NCBI GenBank assembly: GCA_025451535.1
Contig: JANWKE010000014.1
Coordinates: 1 to 34,997, forward strand
Length of the DNA: 34,997 nt
DNA from: Verrucomicrobiia bacterium
Lineage (GTDB): Bacteria > Verrucomicrobiota > Verrucomicrobiia > Limisphaerales > UBA11358
Reading direction: 5' to 3'
Part shown: one piece after another, positions 7,992 through 15,212 of the stretch
Numbering within the stretch: position 1 is the stretch's first letter
How the letters are laid out: each line of letters opens with the position of its first letter
Made by a program: the position numbers and the translations under genes
The notes under the pieces: generated by a model
Seen by the model: the letters and a program-made list of their open reading frames with translations, nothing else
Told to the model about the DNA's origin: nothing
Database searches by the model: none

Positions 7992-8918
7992 TCACGAAAA
8001 ATTGTCCCTGGCGGTTTCCATCAGGCTGATGAACACGTGCTCCAACCCGGATTCGATCGGTTGCCACTGATACGCATCGGTCATCCACGGATTCAAGCTT
8101 TCACGTAATTTTCCCGCGTCGCGCCCGCTGATGTGCAGCGTCATGCCAAAGGCAACGACTTGTTCCACGCCGGGCTGTCCACGGATTTTTTCCGCGAGCG
8201 CTGGCAAATCCGGTCCGGTGACTTCCCAGGTCGTCAGGCCGGCGGCCTGCACTACTTCCTCAACGCTGCCGCGCGCCAGCAGATTGCCGTAAGCGATATA
8301 GGCCAGGCGATGGCAACGTTCGGCTTCGTCCATGTAATGCGTGGTGATGAGCACGGTCAGCCCCGCGGCGGCGAGTTGGTGGATTTCCTCCCAAAAATCC
8401 CGGCGCGCCTTGGGGTCCACGCCGGCCGTCGGTTCGTCGAGCAGGAGCAAACGAGGTTCGTGAATCAGGCAGGCGGCCAGCGCCAGACGTTGTTTCCAGC
8501 CGCCGGACAGGGTGCCCGCCAGTTGACGGCGGCGCGCAGTCAGGCCAAGTCGCTCCAGGCTCTTATCCACGGCGGTTTTTCGTTGCGGGACACCATAAAT
8601 CTGAGCCACAAAGTCCAGATTTTCCTCGATAGTCAGGTCTTCGTAGAAACTGAACCGTTGCGTCATGTAACCGACGTTTTTCTTGATTTCGCCGGATTCA
8701 CGGCGGATGTCGTATCCCAGACAACGCCCGCTGCCTGCGTCGGGCGTAAGCAGGCCGCAGAGCATCCGCAGAAACGTGGTCTTGCCGCTGCCGTTCGGAC
8801 CGAGGAAACCGTAAATCTCGCCGCGCCGCACCTGCATGGGGATATTATTCACGACCGTGCGGCCGCCGAACCGCTTCGTGATGCCCTGGACATCGATGAC
8901 GAGGTCGGAAGTACTCAT
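7992..8918 (-). CDS. ABC transporter ATP-binding protein (YbhF/CcmA-like)
   Basis: This 308-residue protein has one complete ABC ATPase domain that would power the export permease: Walker A GPNGSGKTT, Q-loop YMTQRFSFYEDLT, signature LSGGWKQRLALA, Walker B LLLLDEPTAGVD and H-loop TTHYMDEAE. A C-terminal region of about 80 residues (TTWEVTGPDLPALAEKIRG onward) is typical of drug and export ABC2 ATPases. E. coli YbhF carries two such domains; this protein has one. The ATG at 8918 overlaps the upstream stop as ATGA and gives MSTSDLVIDVQG; the ATG at 8924 is an alternative two codons earlier. It belongs to the minus-strand efflux operon with the adaptor and the small membrane protein. Confidence 0.9.
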   Translation of the reverse strand: MSTSDLVIDVQGITKRFGGRTVVNNIPMQVRRGEIYGFLGPNGSGKTTFLRMLCGLLTPDAGSGRCLGYDIRRESGEIKKNVGYMTQRFSFYEDLTIEENLDFVAQIYGVPQRKTAVDKSLERLGLTARRRQLAGTLSGGWKQRLALAACLIHEPRLLLLDEPTAGVDPKARRDFWEEIHQLAAAGLTVLITTHYMDEAERCHRLAYIAYGNLLARGSVEEVVQAAGLTTWEVTGPDLPALAEKIRGQPGVEQVVAFGMTLHISGRDAGKLRESLNPWMTDAYQWQPIESGLEHVFISLMETARDNFS

Positions 8919-9442
8919 GACCATAGAACCGACCTTGCCGGATTTGATTTTCGTGATTGCCTGATGGAGAACACCATGACCGTGCTGATGGCATTGGACA
9001 GCACGATAAATCCCCACCACGCGCACCACAGTTTAAACGGACTCCAACCCTCTTTGATGGCATAGGGTTCGATGCCCGAAACGGTCGGGCCGCCGGAATA
9101 ACTGCCGATGCTGTCGGGGAACAAAATCCACAAAAGCGCAATCCCCATCACGTTCCAGCCCAACAGTAAAATAAAGAATACGATCGCGTCGCCGATTTTA
9201 GCGGTGGCATTCGCGCGGCGCTTCCGGATGAATAAAAGCGGAACACAAAGCAGCAAAGAGACGAAGACATTCCAGGGAATTATAGTGATGGCGAAATCAA
9301 CCGGTGGTGAAAGTTCTGTTCGAATGATTTTCCTTTTGGCCCCATCCGCCAGGTTGGAAAAAGTGTCCGCGCCATAAATGGAAAGCAAAACGACAAGGCC
9401 AAGCCAAAGGCAGCCGGCAATGATTGTGGTCGCAGGCTTCAT
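8915..9442 (-). CDS. Small four-helix membrane protein in the efflux operon
   Basis: I do not recognise a family for this 175-residue protein. Four hydrophobic segments are visible: about residues 8-24, 50-72, 84-108 and 135-160. Loops contain the GSYSGGPTVSGIEPYA stretch. It is joined by 4-base ATGA overlaps to the HlyD adaptor gene upstream and the ABC ATPase gene downstream, so it is almost certainly cotranslated with them. It could be an accessory subunit of the exporter. It is not a second ABC-2 permease: it is too short and lacks the ABC-2 motifs. Confidence 0.75.
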   Translation of the reverse strand: MKPATTIIAGCLWLGLVVLLSIYGADTFSNLADGAKRKIIRTELSPPVDFAITIIPWNVFVSLLLCVPLLFIRKRRANATAKIGDAIVFFILLLGWNVMGIALLWILFPDSIGSYSGGPTVSGIEPYAIKEGWSPFKLWCAWWGFIVLSNAISTVMVFSIRQSRKSNPARSVLWS

Positions 9443-10245
9443 GGTGATAGTTTGACATCCACCGGCTGGCCGGGACGGAGATTCACGGCGTCCGCCGGGG
9501 AAAATTTCGCCTCGATCATGTAAACCAGTTTGGCGCGGTTCTCCTGGCTGTAAATCACCGGTGGTGTGAACTCGGCCTGGGTCGAAATGTAATTCACGGT
9601 CGCCGAATACTCGTGCTTGCCCCCGTCGAAGGTCACGCGGACGGTTTGGCCGGGCCTGATATTTGCCAGGACTGTCTCCGGCACGAAGAAGCGCACCTTG
9701 AGGTTGGCCGGCGGCAAAAGTTCAACCACGGGTTTGCCCGCGGCGACCCATTCGCCGACCCGATACAAGGTGTCCTGTACAAAGGCGTTCGTCGGCGCAA
9801 ACTGTTCCTTCTGTTCGAACGACCAGTTGGCTTTGGCGAGGGCGGCGGTCTGGGCTTCGACCTGCGCCTGATCAGCGTCACGTTGCGCCCGGGCCTGGTC
9901 CAGTTCCTCCGCAGAAATCACGCCTTGATCGCCACGCAATTGCTCGCGGCGGGCATATTCGGCTTCGGACAAGGCGAGGCTGGCCTGCGCCTGGGACAGA
10001 TTATTGCTGGCCTGGCGGGCGGCGTCGGCCTCGGAACGGCGTTCCAGTTGAAACAGCCATTGCCCGGTTTCAACCCGGTCACCGCGCGCCACGGCAAGCT
10101 GTTGCAATGTGCCGCTCAGCGGCGAGGCGGCAAAAACGTATTCCCCCTCGATATAACCTTGAAACTCGTTCGACGAATTTGGTGAACAGCCCGAGATGAA
10201 ACTCGCGGCCAGCGCCAAACCCCAGAGAATTTTGCTTCGCGTCAT
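9439..10245 (-). CDS. HlyD-family efflux adaptor lipoprotein (YbhG-like)
   Basis: This 268-residue periplasmic adaptor (membrane fusion protein) would link the ABC exporter to the TolC-like channel encoded on the other strand. The signal peptide ends in a lipobox, ASFISGC, so it is probably a lipoprotein. A biotinyl-lipoyl-like half domain (EYVFAASPLSGTLQQLAVARGDRVETGQWLFQLE) is followed by an Ala/Gln-rich coiled coil (about residues 78-150, SEADAARQASNNLSQAQA). The second lipoyl half and beta-barrel come next (FFVPETVLANIRPGQTVRV), ending NLRPGQPVDVKLSP. The ATG at 10245 gives the correct signal peptide; the longer open frame runs into the operator. It is the first gene of the operon and overlaps the next by 4 bases. 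Confidence 0.88.
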   Translation of the reverse strand: MTRSKILWGLALAASFISGCSPNSSNEFQGYIEGEYVFAASPLSGTLQQLAVARGDRVETGQWLFQLERRSEADAARQASNNLSQAQASLALSEAEYARREQLRGDQGVISAEELDQARAQRDADQAQVEAQTAALAKANWSFEQKEQFAPTNAFVQDTLYRVGEWVAAGKPVVELLPPANLKVRFFVPETVLANIRPGQTVRVTFDGGKHEYSATVNYISTQAEFTPPVIYSQENRAKLVYMIEAKFSPADAVNLRPGQPVDVKLSP

Positions 10246-10288
10246 CGGATTCAATAATTTGCCGTTTTCCAATAACTCAACAAAAAAA

Positions 10289-10327
10289 GTTTGACATGTC
10301 AAACAAATGTTTTAATTATTTGTTTGA
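10289..10327. promoter_or_regulatory. Overlapping palindromic operator between the efflux operon and tetR
   Basis: Two dyads overlap in the 85-base divergent intergenic region. The first is a perfect 16-bp palindrome, GTTTGACATGTCAAAC (10289-10304). The second has 10-bp arms, TCAAACAAAT and ATTTGTTTGA (10299-10327). The layout is three half-sites: GTTTGA - 4 bases - TCAAAC - 17 bases - GTTTGA. This is a good candidate operator for the adjacent TetR/CecR-type repressor, acting on both divergent promoters. A TTGACA -35 hexamer is embedded at 10291-10296. Confidence 0.7.
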
Positions 10328-10330
10328 AAC

Positions 10331-11032
10331 ATGAATTTGAAATCCTTGTCCGGCGCTGATCCCCTGGCGCATGATGAAACGCGGCGGCAGCTTCTGGAAG
10401 CGGCGGGCGGCGTGTTTGCCGAGGTGGGTTTTCGTAACGCGACCGTGCGGGAGATTTGCCGGCGCGCCGGCGCCAACGTTGCCGCGGTCAACTACCATTT
10501 TGGGGACAAGGAAACGCTGTACGCCGAGGTCCTGCGTCATTCGCAGCAAAGGGCATTTGAGAAATATCCGCCGCTGATGGGAGTGCCCGCGGATGCGCCG
10601 CCGGAGGAAAAACTCCGCGCGTTCGTCCGGTCCTTTCTCCTGCGTATTTTTGACGACGGCTCCATCACGTGGTTTGGCAAAATGATGTCGCGCGAAATGG
10701 TGGAGCCGACCGGGGCACTGGATGCGTTGGTGGCGGAGCGATTGCAGCCGATGGCCGATCTCCTCCGCGGTCTGGTGGCGGAGATCCTCGACTGTTCGCC
10801 CGATGACGAAAAAGTCCGGTTGAGTTGTTTCAGCGTCGTCAGCCAGTGTGTTTTTTATCATCATTGCCGGACAATGATTACACGACTGTTTCCCGAGCAA
10901 CGGCTGGACGCCTCGGTGGTGGAGCAACTGGCCGGGCATATCGCGCGCTTCTCACTTGCCGCCATGAAACACTTGCCTGATCTTAAAACGCCCAGGTCCA
11001 AACCGGTCCTGGCCGCGCGCAGAAGGCGTTGA
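10331..11032 (+). CDS. TetR-family repressor, CecR (YbiH)-like
   Basis: This 233-residue TetR-family regulator has an N-terminal helix-turn-helix (about residues 17-60: RRQLLEAAGGVFAEVGFRNATVREICRRAG ending NVAAVNYHFGDKETLY, here split to stay short). The C-terminal ligand domain resembles the DUF1956 domain of CecR (LRAFVRSFLLRIFDD, WFGKMMSREMVEPT, and the CVFYHHCRTMI region). In E. coli, CecR controls the ybhGFSR exporter, and here the gene sits between the same kinds of gene, so it probably represses both the exporter operon and itself. The ATG at 10331 lies only 4 bases past the operator dyad, so the mRNA leader must be very short. No Shine-Dalgarno sequence is visible. Confidence 0.88.
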   Translation: MNLKSLSGADPLAHDETRRQLLEAAGGVFAEVGFRNATVREICRRAGANVAAVNYHFGDKETLYAEVLRHSQQRAFEKYPPLMGVPADAPPEEKLRAFVRSFLLRIFDDGSITWFGKMMSREMVEPTGALDALVAERLQPMADLLRGLVAEILDCSPDDEKVRLSCFSVVSQCVFYHHCRTMITRLFPEQRLDASVVEQLAGHIARFSLAAMKHLPDLKTPRSKPVLAARRRR

Positions 11033-11047
11033 AAGAATTTGAAAAAT

Positions 11048-12433
11048 ATGAAAACGACCAAATTCATTTTCCGGCTGGTGTTTGTCTGTTTCATCGCCGG
11101 TTTGAAGCTGCCGGCGCAAAACGCGGCCGCCGACACCAATGCGCCCGCGTGGGTCACCCGGCCGTTGTCGCTCGTGGATTGCCTGAATCTGGCGCTGAGC
11201 CAGAACGCCACGATTCTCAAGGCCAAAAGTGATTTGCAGGCAAACTACGGCATCGTGATCCAAACCCGCGCCGTGGCGTTGCCGCAGGTGATCGCTTCCG
11301 GCCAATACAAGAGGACCGAGCGCAGCGCGATTGAGAATTTTCCCGTGCCCGGCATTCCACAGTTGCCGGATCAGAACTGGAACGCGGGGGTTCAGATTGT
11401 ACAGTCCATTTATGAAGGCGGGAGGATGGCAGCTGCCATCCGTGCCGCCCGGCTCACGAAGGAGCAATCCTTGCTGCAGTATCAGACCGTGGTGGAGGAT
11501 ACGCTGGTGAATACGCGGCTGGCCTATTACGACGTCTTGCTGGCCGCGCAACAAATCGTCGTGCACGAAGCTTCGGTCGAGTTGCTTTCAAAAGAACTCC
11601 AGGACCAGCAGAGTCGGTTCAATGCCGGCACCGTCCCGCATTTCAACGTGCTCCGGGCCGAAGTCGCCGTGGCCAACGAACGTCCGGCCTTGATCCAGGC
11701 GCGGAACAATTACCGCATCACCAAAAACAACCTGGCCAATCTGCTGGGCTATAATCTGCCGCACGATATTTGGGAGGATATTCCGCTTAACCTGTCCGAC
11801 AAACTTGAAGCCCAGCCGTATCAAATTGATCTGCCGCAAGCCATCGAGCGGGCGCTGGCGAATCGCACCGAACTTGCCGCCCTGCGCAAGGCGGAGGCTT
11901 TGCAGCGGGAAAACGTGGTCAGTGCCAGGTCGGGTTACAAGCCGACCGTTCAGGTTTTTGCCGGCTACGATTGGTACAACGCGCAATTCACCCCGCCGGT
12001 TGACCTTAATCACGACCTGCACGGCTGGAACGCCGGGGCTCAGTTGAGCTGGGACATTTTTGACGGAATGCTCACCCGCGGCAAAGTCGTGCAAGCCCGG
12101 GCGCTCTACGAAAGATCCAGGACCGATGTGGAAGACAAGGGGCGCCAAATCGAGCTGGAGGTGCGAACGGCATACTCCCAATTCATTGAAGCCCGCGAGG
12201 TGCTGGATTCGCAGAAGACCGTTCAGGCGGAGGCCGAGGAGGCTTTGCGCGAGGCCCAGGCGCGCGCCACCGCCGGCACCGGCACGCAACTGGACGTGCT
12301 CGATGCCCAGACGTCGCTCACTCAGGCGCGCACGACGGAAATTCTGGCATTGCACGACTACGCGGCCGCCCGTGCCCGGCTCGAACGCGCGATTGGTGCG
12401 GACATGGTACAAACACAAAGTCCGAAATCTTGA
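11048..12433 (+). CDS. TolC-like outer membrane efflux channel
   Basis: This 461-residue protein is an outer membrane factor (OEP) of the TolC type. A signal peptide (FRLVFVCFIAGLKLPAQ) is followed by two repeats of long amphipathic helices and beta strands: LSLVDCLNLALSQNATILKA begins repeat one, and the second begins near LPQAIERALANRTELAALRK. Typical motifs are YEGGRMAAAIRAA, AYYDVLLAAQQIV, LSWDIFDG and, near the end, the RATAGTGTQLDVLDAQTSLTQ motif. The ATG at 11048 is preferred over the TTG at 11039. It lies 15 bases after the repressor gene and presumably forms the outer membrane exit for the ABC/HlyD exporter encoded divergently. Confidence 0.9.
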   Translation: MKTTKFIFRLVFVCFIAGLKLPAQNAAADTNAPAWVTRPLSLVDCLNLALSQNATILKAKSDLQANYGIVIQTRAVALPQVIASGQYKRTERSAIENFPVPGIPQLPDQNWNAGVQIVQSIYEGGRMAAAIRAARLTKEQSLLQYQTVVEDTLVNTRLAYYDVLLAAQQIVVHEASVELLSKELQDQQSRFNAGTVPHFNVLRAEVAVANERPALIQARNNYRITKNNLANLLGYNLPHDIWEDIPLNLSDKLEAQPYQIDLPQAIERALANRTELAALRKAEALQRENVVSARSGYKPTVQVFAGYDWYNAQFTPPVDLNHDLHGWNAGAQLSWDIFDGMLTRGKVVQARALYERSRTDVEDKGRQIELEVRTAYSQFIEAREVLDSQKTVQAEAEEALREAQARATAGTGTQLDVLDAQTSLTQARTTEILALHDYAAARARLERAIGADMVQTQSPKS

Positions 12434-12478
12434 TTTGCCATTGACGGCATCGGCGGCTTTGAGGGATTTTGTGGTGTT

Positions 12479-14053
12479 ATGGCAAAAATTCAAAGGGCAC
12501 TGCTTTCAGTCTCCGATAAAACCGGTCTGGTCCCGCTGGCACAAATTCTCGCGGCGGCGGGAGTCGAACTGATTTCCACCGGCGGCACGGCCAAGGCGTT
12601 GCGCGAAGCCGGGCTGACGGTAAAGGACATCAGCGACCACACCGGCTTTCCCGAAATGCTCGACGGCCGGGTCAAAACGCTGCACCCGAAAGTCCATGGC
12701 GGACTGCTTTTTATTCGTGGTAACGCCAAACACGAGGCCGCGGTGCGCGAGCATGGCATCCCGCCGATTGACCTGGTTGTGGTGAATCTTTATCCGTTTG
12801 AGCAAACGGTGGCCAAACCGGGCGTGTCGTTACACGACGCGATTGAAAACATAGACATTGGCGGGCCGTCCATGCTCCGCAGTGCGGCTAAAAACCACGA
12901 CCGTGTGACCGTGGTGGTGGACCCGCGGGATTACGAGGAAGTGGCCGATCAAATCAAGGCAAACGGCGATACCACACTCGAACTGCGCCGCAAACTGGCG
13001 GCCAGGGTTTTTGCGCGGACGGCGGCCTATGACGCAGCCATTGCCGCCCATCTGCAGAAGGAATTCAAAACGGTACCGGATTCCGGTTTACCGCCGTCGC
13101 TTTCCATCTTCGCGCCGCTGGCACAACCGCTGCGTTATGGCGAAAACCCGCACCAAAAGGCGGCGCTTTACGGCAAATTCCATGAATTTTTCCAGCAACT
13201 TCACGGGAAGGAACTTTCCTACAACAACATTCTGGATTTGACGGCCGCGGCGAATTTAATCGCCGAATTCGCTGGTGACCCGCCGACGCTGGCGATTCTC
13301 AAACACATGAATCCGTGCGGCGTCGGCCAGGGCGCGAACCTGCGCGAGGCGTGGGACAAGGCATTTGCGACCGATAAACAGGCGCCCTTTGGCGGCATCA
13401 TCGCCATGAACCGCACACTCGACGAGGCCGGCGCGGATGCGATTGCGGAAATTTTCAGCGAGGTCATCATCGCGCCGGATTTTTCGGCGGAGGCGCTGGC
13501 GATTCTGCAAAAAAAGAAGAATTTGCGACTGCTCAAGGTGTTAAAATCACCGCTCACCGCGCAGCCCTGGGACGTGCGCAGCGTTGGCGCCGATTCTTTT
13601 TTGTTTCAGGAACATGATTTGAAAACGACGTTGGCGAAGGATTTTAAAATCGTCACCCGCCGCCAGCCCGGCGAGGCGGAATTGAGCGCAATGCTGTTCG
13701 GCTGGCGCGTCGTCAAGCACGTAAAGTCGAATGCGATTGTTTATGTGGCAGCGGACCCCGCGGGTGGCGGGACCGGCCGGACGCTGGGCATCGGCGCGGG
13801 CCAGATGAGCCGCGTGGATGCGAGTCGGATTGCGGTCTGGAAGGCGGGTGAGGTGAAACTTTCGCTCAAAGGCAGCGTGGTTTGCAGCGACGCCTTTTTC
13901 CCGTTTCCCGATGGTTTAATTGCGGCCGCGGAAGCGGGCGCGACGGCGGCGATTCAGCCGGGCGGCTCAGTGCGCGATGCGGAAGTCATTGCGGCGGCGG
14001 ATGAGCGGAACGTGGCGATGGCTTTCACCGGCGTGCGGCATTTCCGGCACTAG
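12479..14053 (+). CDS. purH: Bifunctional AICAR transformylase / IMP cyclohydrolase
   Basis: This 524-residue protein is PurH, which carries out the last two steps of IMP synthesis in the cytoplasm. The N-terminal IMP cyclohydrolase (MGS-like) domain shows [47 protein letters not shown] and [14 protein letters not shown]. The C-terminal transformylase domain shows [38 protein letters not shown], and near the end [23 protein letters not shown] and FTGVRHFRH. The length is normal and the start at 12479 matches the usual PurH N-terminus. It follows the tolC-like gene by 45 bases but is functionally unrelated. No purine riboswitch is visible upstream. Confidence 0.97.
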   Translation: MAKIQRALLSVSDKTGLVPLAQILAAAGVELISTGGTAKALREAGLTVKDISDHTGFPEMLDGRVKTLHPKVHGGLLFIRGNAKHEAAVREHGIPPIDLVVVNLYPFEQTVAKPGVSLHDAIENIDIGGPSMLRSAAKNHDRVTVVVDPRDYEEVADQIKANGDTTLELRRKLAARVFARTAAYDAAIAAHLQKEFKTVPDSGLPPSLSIFAPLAQPLRYGENPHQKAALYGKFHEFFQQLHGKELSYNNILDLTAAANLIAEFAGDPPTLAILKHMNPCGVGQGANLREAWDKAFATDKQAPFGGIIAMNRTLDEAGADAIAEIFSEVIIAPDFSAEALAILQKKKNLRLLKVLKSPLTAQPWDVRSVGADSFLFQEHDLKTTLAKDFKIVTRRQPGEAELSAMLFGWRVVKHVKSNAIVYVAADPAGGGTGRTLGIGAGQMSRVDASRIAVWKAGEVKLSLKGSVVCSDAFFPFPDGLIAAAEAGATAAIQPGGSVRDAEVIAAADERNVAMAFTGVRHFRH

Positions 14054-14058
14054 CGGAA

Positions 14059-14133
14059 TGGATTAATGGATGACTGGATTAGTGTAAACAGCCGCGTCCC
14101 CTTTGGCCAATAATCCGCCAATCCATCAATTCA
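14059..14133. repeat. Imperfect inverted repeat after purH
   Basis: TGGATTAATGGATGACTGGA at 14059 is matched by a near reverse complement at 14111-14133 (about 17 of 23 positions). Both arms are built from short GGAT/ATCC units of about 8 bases. The element lies between convergent genes and its right arm reaches the last 8 bases of the FHA gene, including its stop codon. It may serve as a terminator or be a dispersed repeat. Confidence 0.4.
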
Positions 14134-14521
14134 ATCCCAAAAGCCAATAGATAAGCGCGAATTGGCAGAGCAAGACAATCACCAGGAACGCCCAAACAAA
14201 TCTTTCCCGCAACCACAAGCCGCGCTGGCGGGCGGCTGCCAGCCAAAATTGCAGCTTGGCGGAGCCGAGCGTAATAATGTCACCGTTGTGGAGCAGGGCG
14301 GCCTGGACCGGTTGATGATTGACCATGACCAGGGCGTTCTGCGCAGCTGCGAGTTTGAAACCCTCCCGCCGGTGAAATTCCAGCGTCAAATGTTGATCCC
14401 AGGTGCCATCGTCATTCAATTGCAGGTCGTTCCCGCTGGCGCGACCGATACGAAAAGGAAAACGGCGGACGACTGTTTGGCCGCCCGCCTTTTTTCCTGC
14501 CAGAATGTGGAGCTCAATCAT
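14126..14521 (-). CDS. FHA-domain protein with a C-terminal membrane anchor
   Basis: This 131-residue protein consists of an FHA domain (about residues 2-95) and one C-terminal membrane helix (FVWAFLVIVLLCQFALIYWLLG). Forkhead-associated domains normally bind phosphothreonine. The conserved GR (FRIGRASGNDLQL) and His (DQHLTLEF) are present, but the usual Ser before that His is replaced (TWDQH), so phosphopeptide binding may be altered. The ATG overlaps the upstream stop by one base (TGATG). It is the last gene of the polysaccharide export operon, next to a tyrosine autokinase, and may sense or scaffold that complex at the inner membrane. The longer open frame upstream lies within the previous gene and is unlikely. 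Confidence 0.8.
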   Translation of the reverse strand: MIELHILAGKKAGGQTVVRRFPFRIGRASGNDLQLNDDGTWDQHLTLEFHRREGFKLAAAQNALVMVNHQPVQAALLHNGDIITLGSAKLQFWLAAARQRGLWLRERFVWAFLVIVLLCQFALIYWLLGLN

Positions 14522-15180
14522 CAGAAAATCCGGCGTGGCACCTGGATCTGGTCGCCGGGATAAACGGGCGGGTCCAAAGTCGGGTCCTGGATGGCTTTGA
14601 CGCAATTGACGGTGATGACCTCGCCGTTGTGGCGGATGAGCTTGACCTTCTTCTGATTGGCAAAGTCGGTGAAGTCGCCGGCAGCTTGAATGGCCTTGGT
14701 GACCGTGATTTCGCCGGCATATTGCTGGCGACCGGGCAGTTTGACTTCCCCGCCAACATAGAAAAAACGCAGTTGGCCGCTTACCGTAACTGTCAGTCGG
14801 ACATAATATTTGGGCACATAAAGTTCATGAATCTCCTTTTGCAATTCACCCGACGACATGCCAACTGCCCGCACCGCGCCAATGTAGGGAAGGGTAAGGG
14901 TACCATCTTCTGTGACGGTCTGTACAATTTCCGGGATTGGTGTCACGGTGCCCGAGAAGTCCACGGTCACGGTATCTCCCACATGAAAACGGGCAGCCGT
15001 CAAATCACCCGCGTTGGTCTCCGCTGGCGCGGTTCCGGTTCCCGTTTCCGTTCCCGCCAGGGCCGAAGGTGGCTGAGGGCTGTCAGAAAAGAGAATTTCT
15101 TCAGATGACGATGAGCACCCGCCCAAACTGAATCCGGCCAGCAACAATCCCACACCCGACAGAGTCCAAAACAGTTTCAT
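14521..15180 (-). CDS. Polysaccharide export lipoprotein (Wza/OPX-like)
   Basis: This 219-residue outer membrane polysaccharide export protein has a signal peptide ending in the lipobox LGGC. A Thr/Ala/Gly-rich linker follows, then a poly_export domain (FHVGDTVTVDFSGT, VTEDGTLTLPYIGAVRAVGM). Next come an SLBB-like domain (FFYVGGEVKLPGRQQYAGEITVTKAIQAAG in two parts) and the terminal signature VYPGDQIQVPRRIF. It would form the periplasmic and outer membrane portal for an exported polysaccharide. The ATG at 15180 has a GAGG element about 10 bases upstream and is preferred over a TTG at 15216. It is short compared with E. coli Wza (379 residues): it has one SLBB and no long C-terminal amphipathic helix, so the outer membrane pore may come from the beta-barrel gene upstream. 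Confidence 0.88.
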   Translation of the reverse strand: MKLFWTLSGVGLLLAGFSLGGCSSSSEEILFSDSPQPPSALAGTETGTGTAPAETNAGDLTAARFHVGDTVTVDFSGTVTPIPEIVQTVTEDGTLTLPYIGAVRAVGMSSGELQKEIHELYVPKYYVRLTVTVSGQLRFFYVGGEVKLPGRQQYAGEITVTKAIQAAGDFTDFANQKKVKLIRHNGEVITVNCVKAIQDPTLDPPVYPGDQIQVPRRIF

Positions 15181-15212
15181 TACCGACAATCCTCGCCAAA
15201 CTGGCCGCAGAA

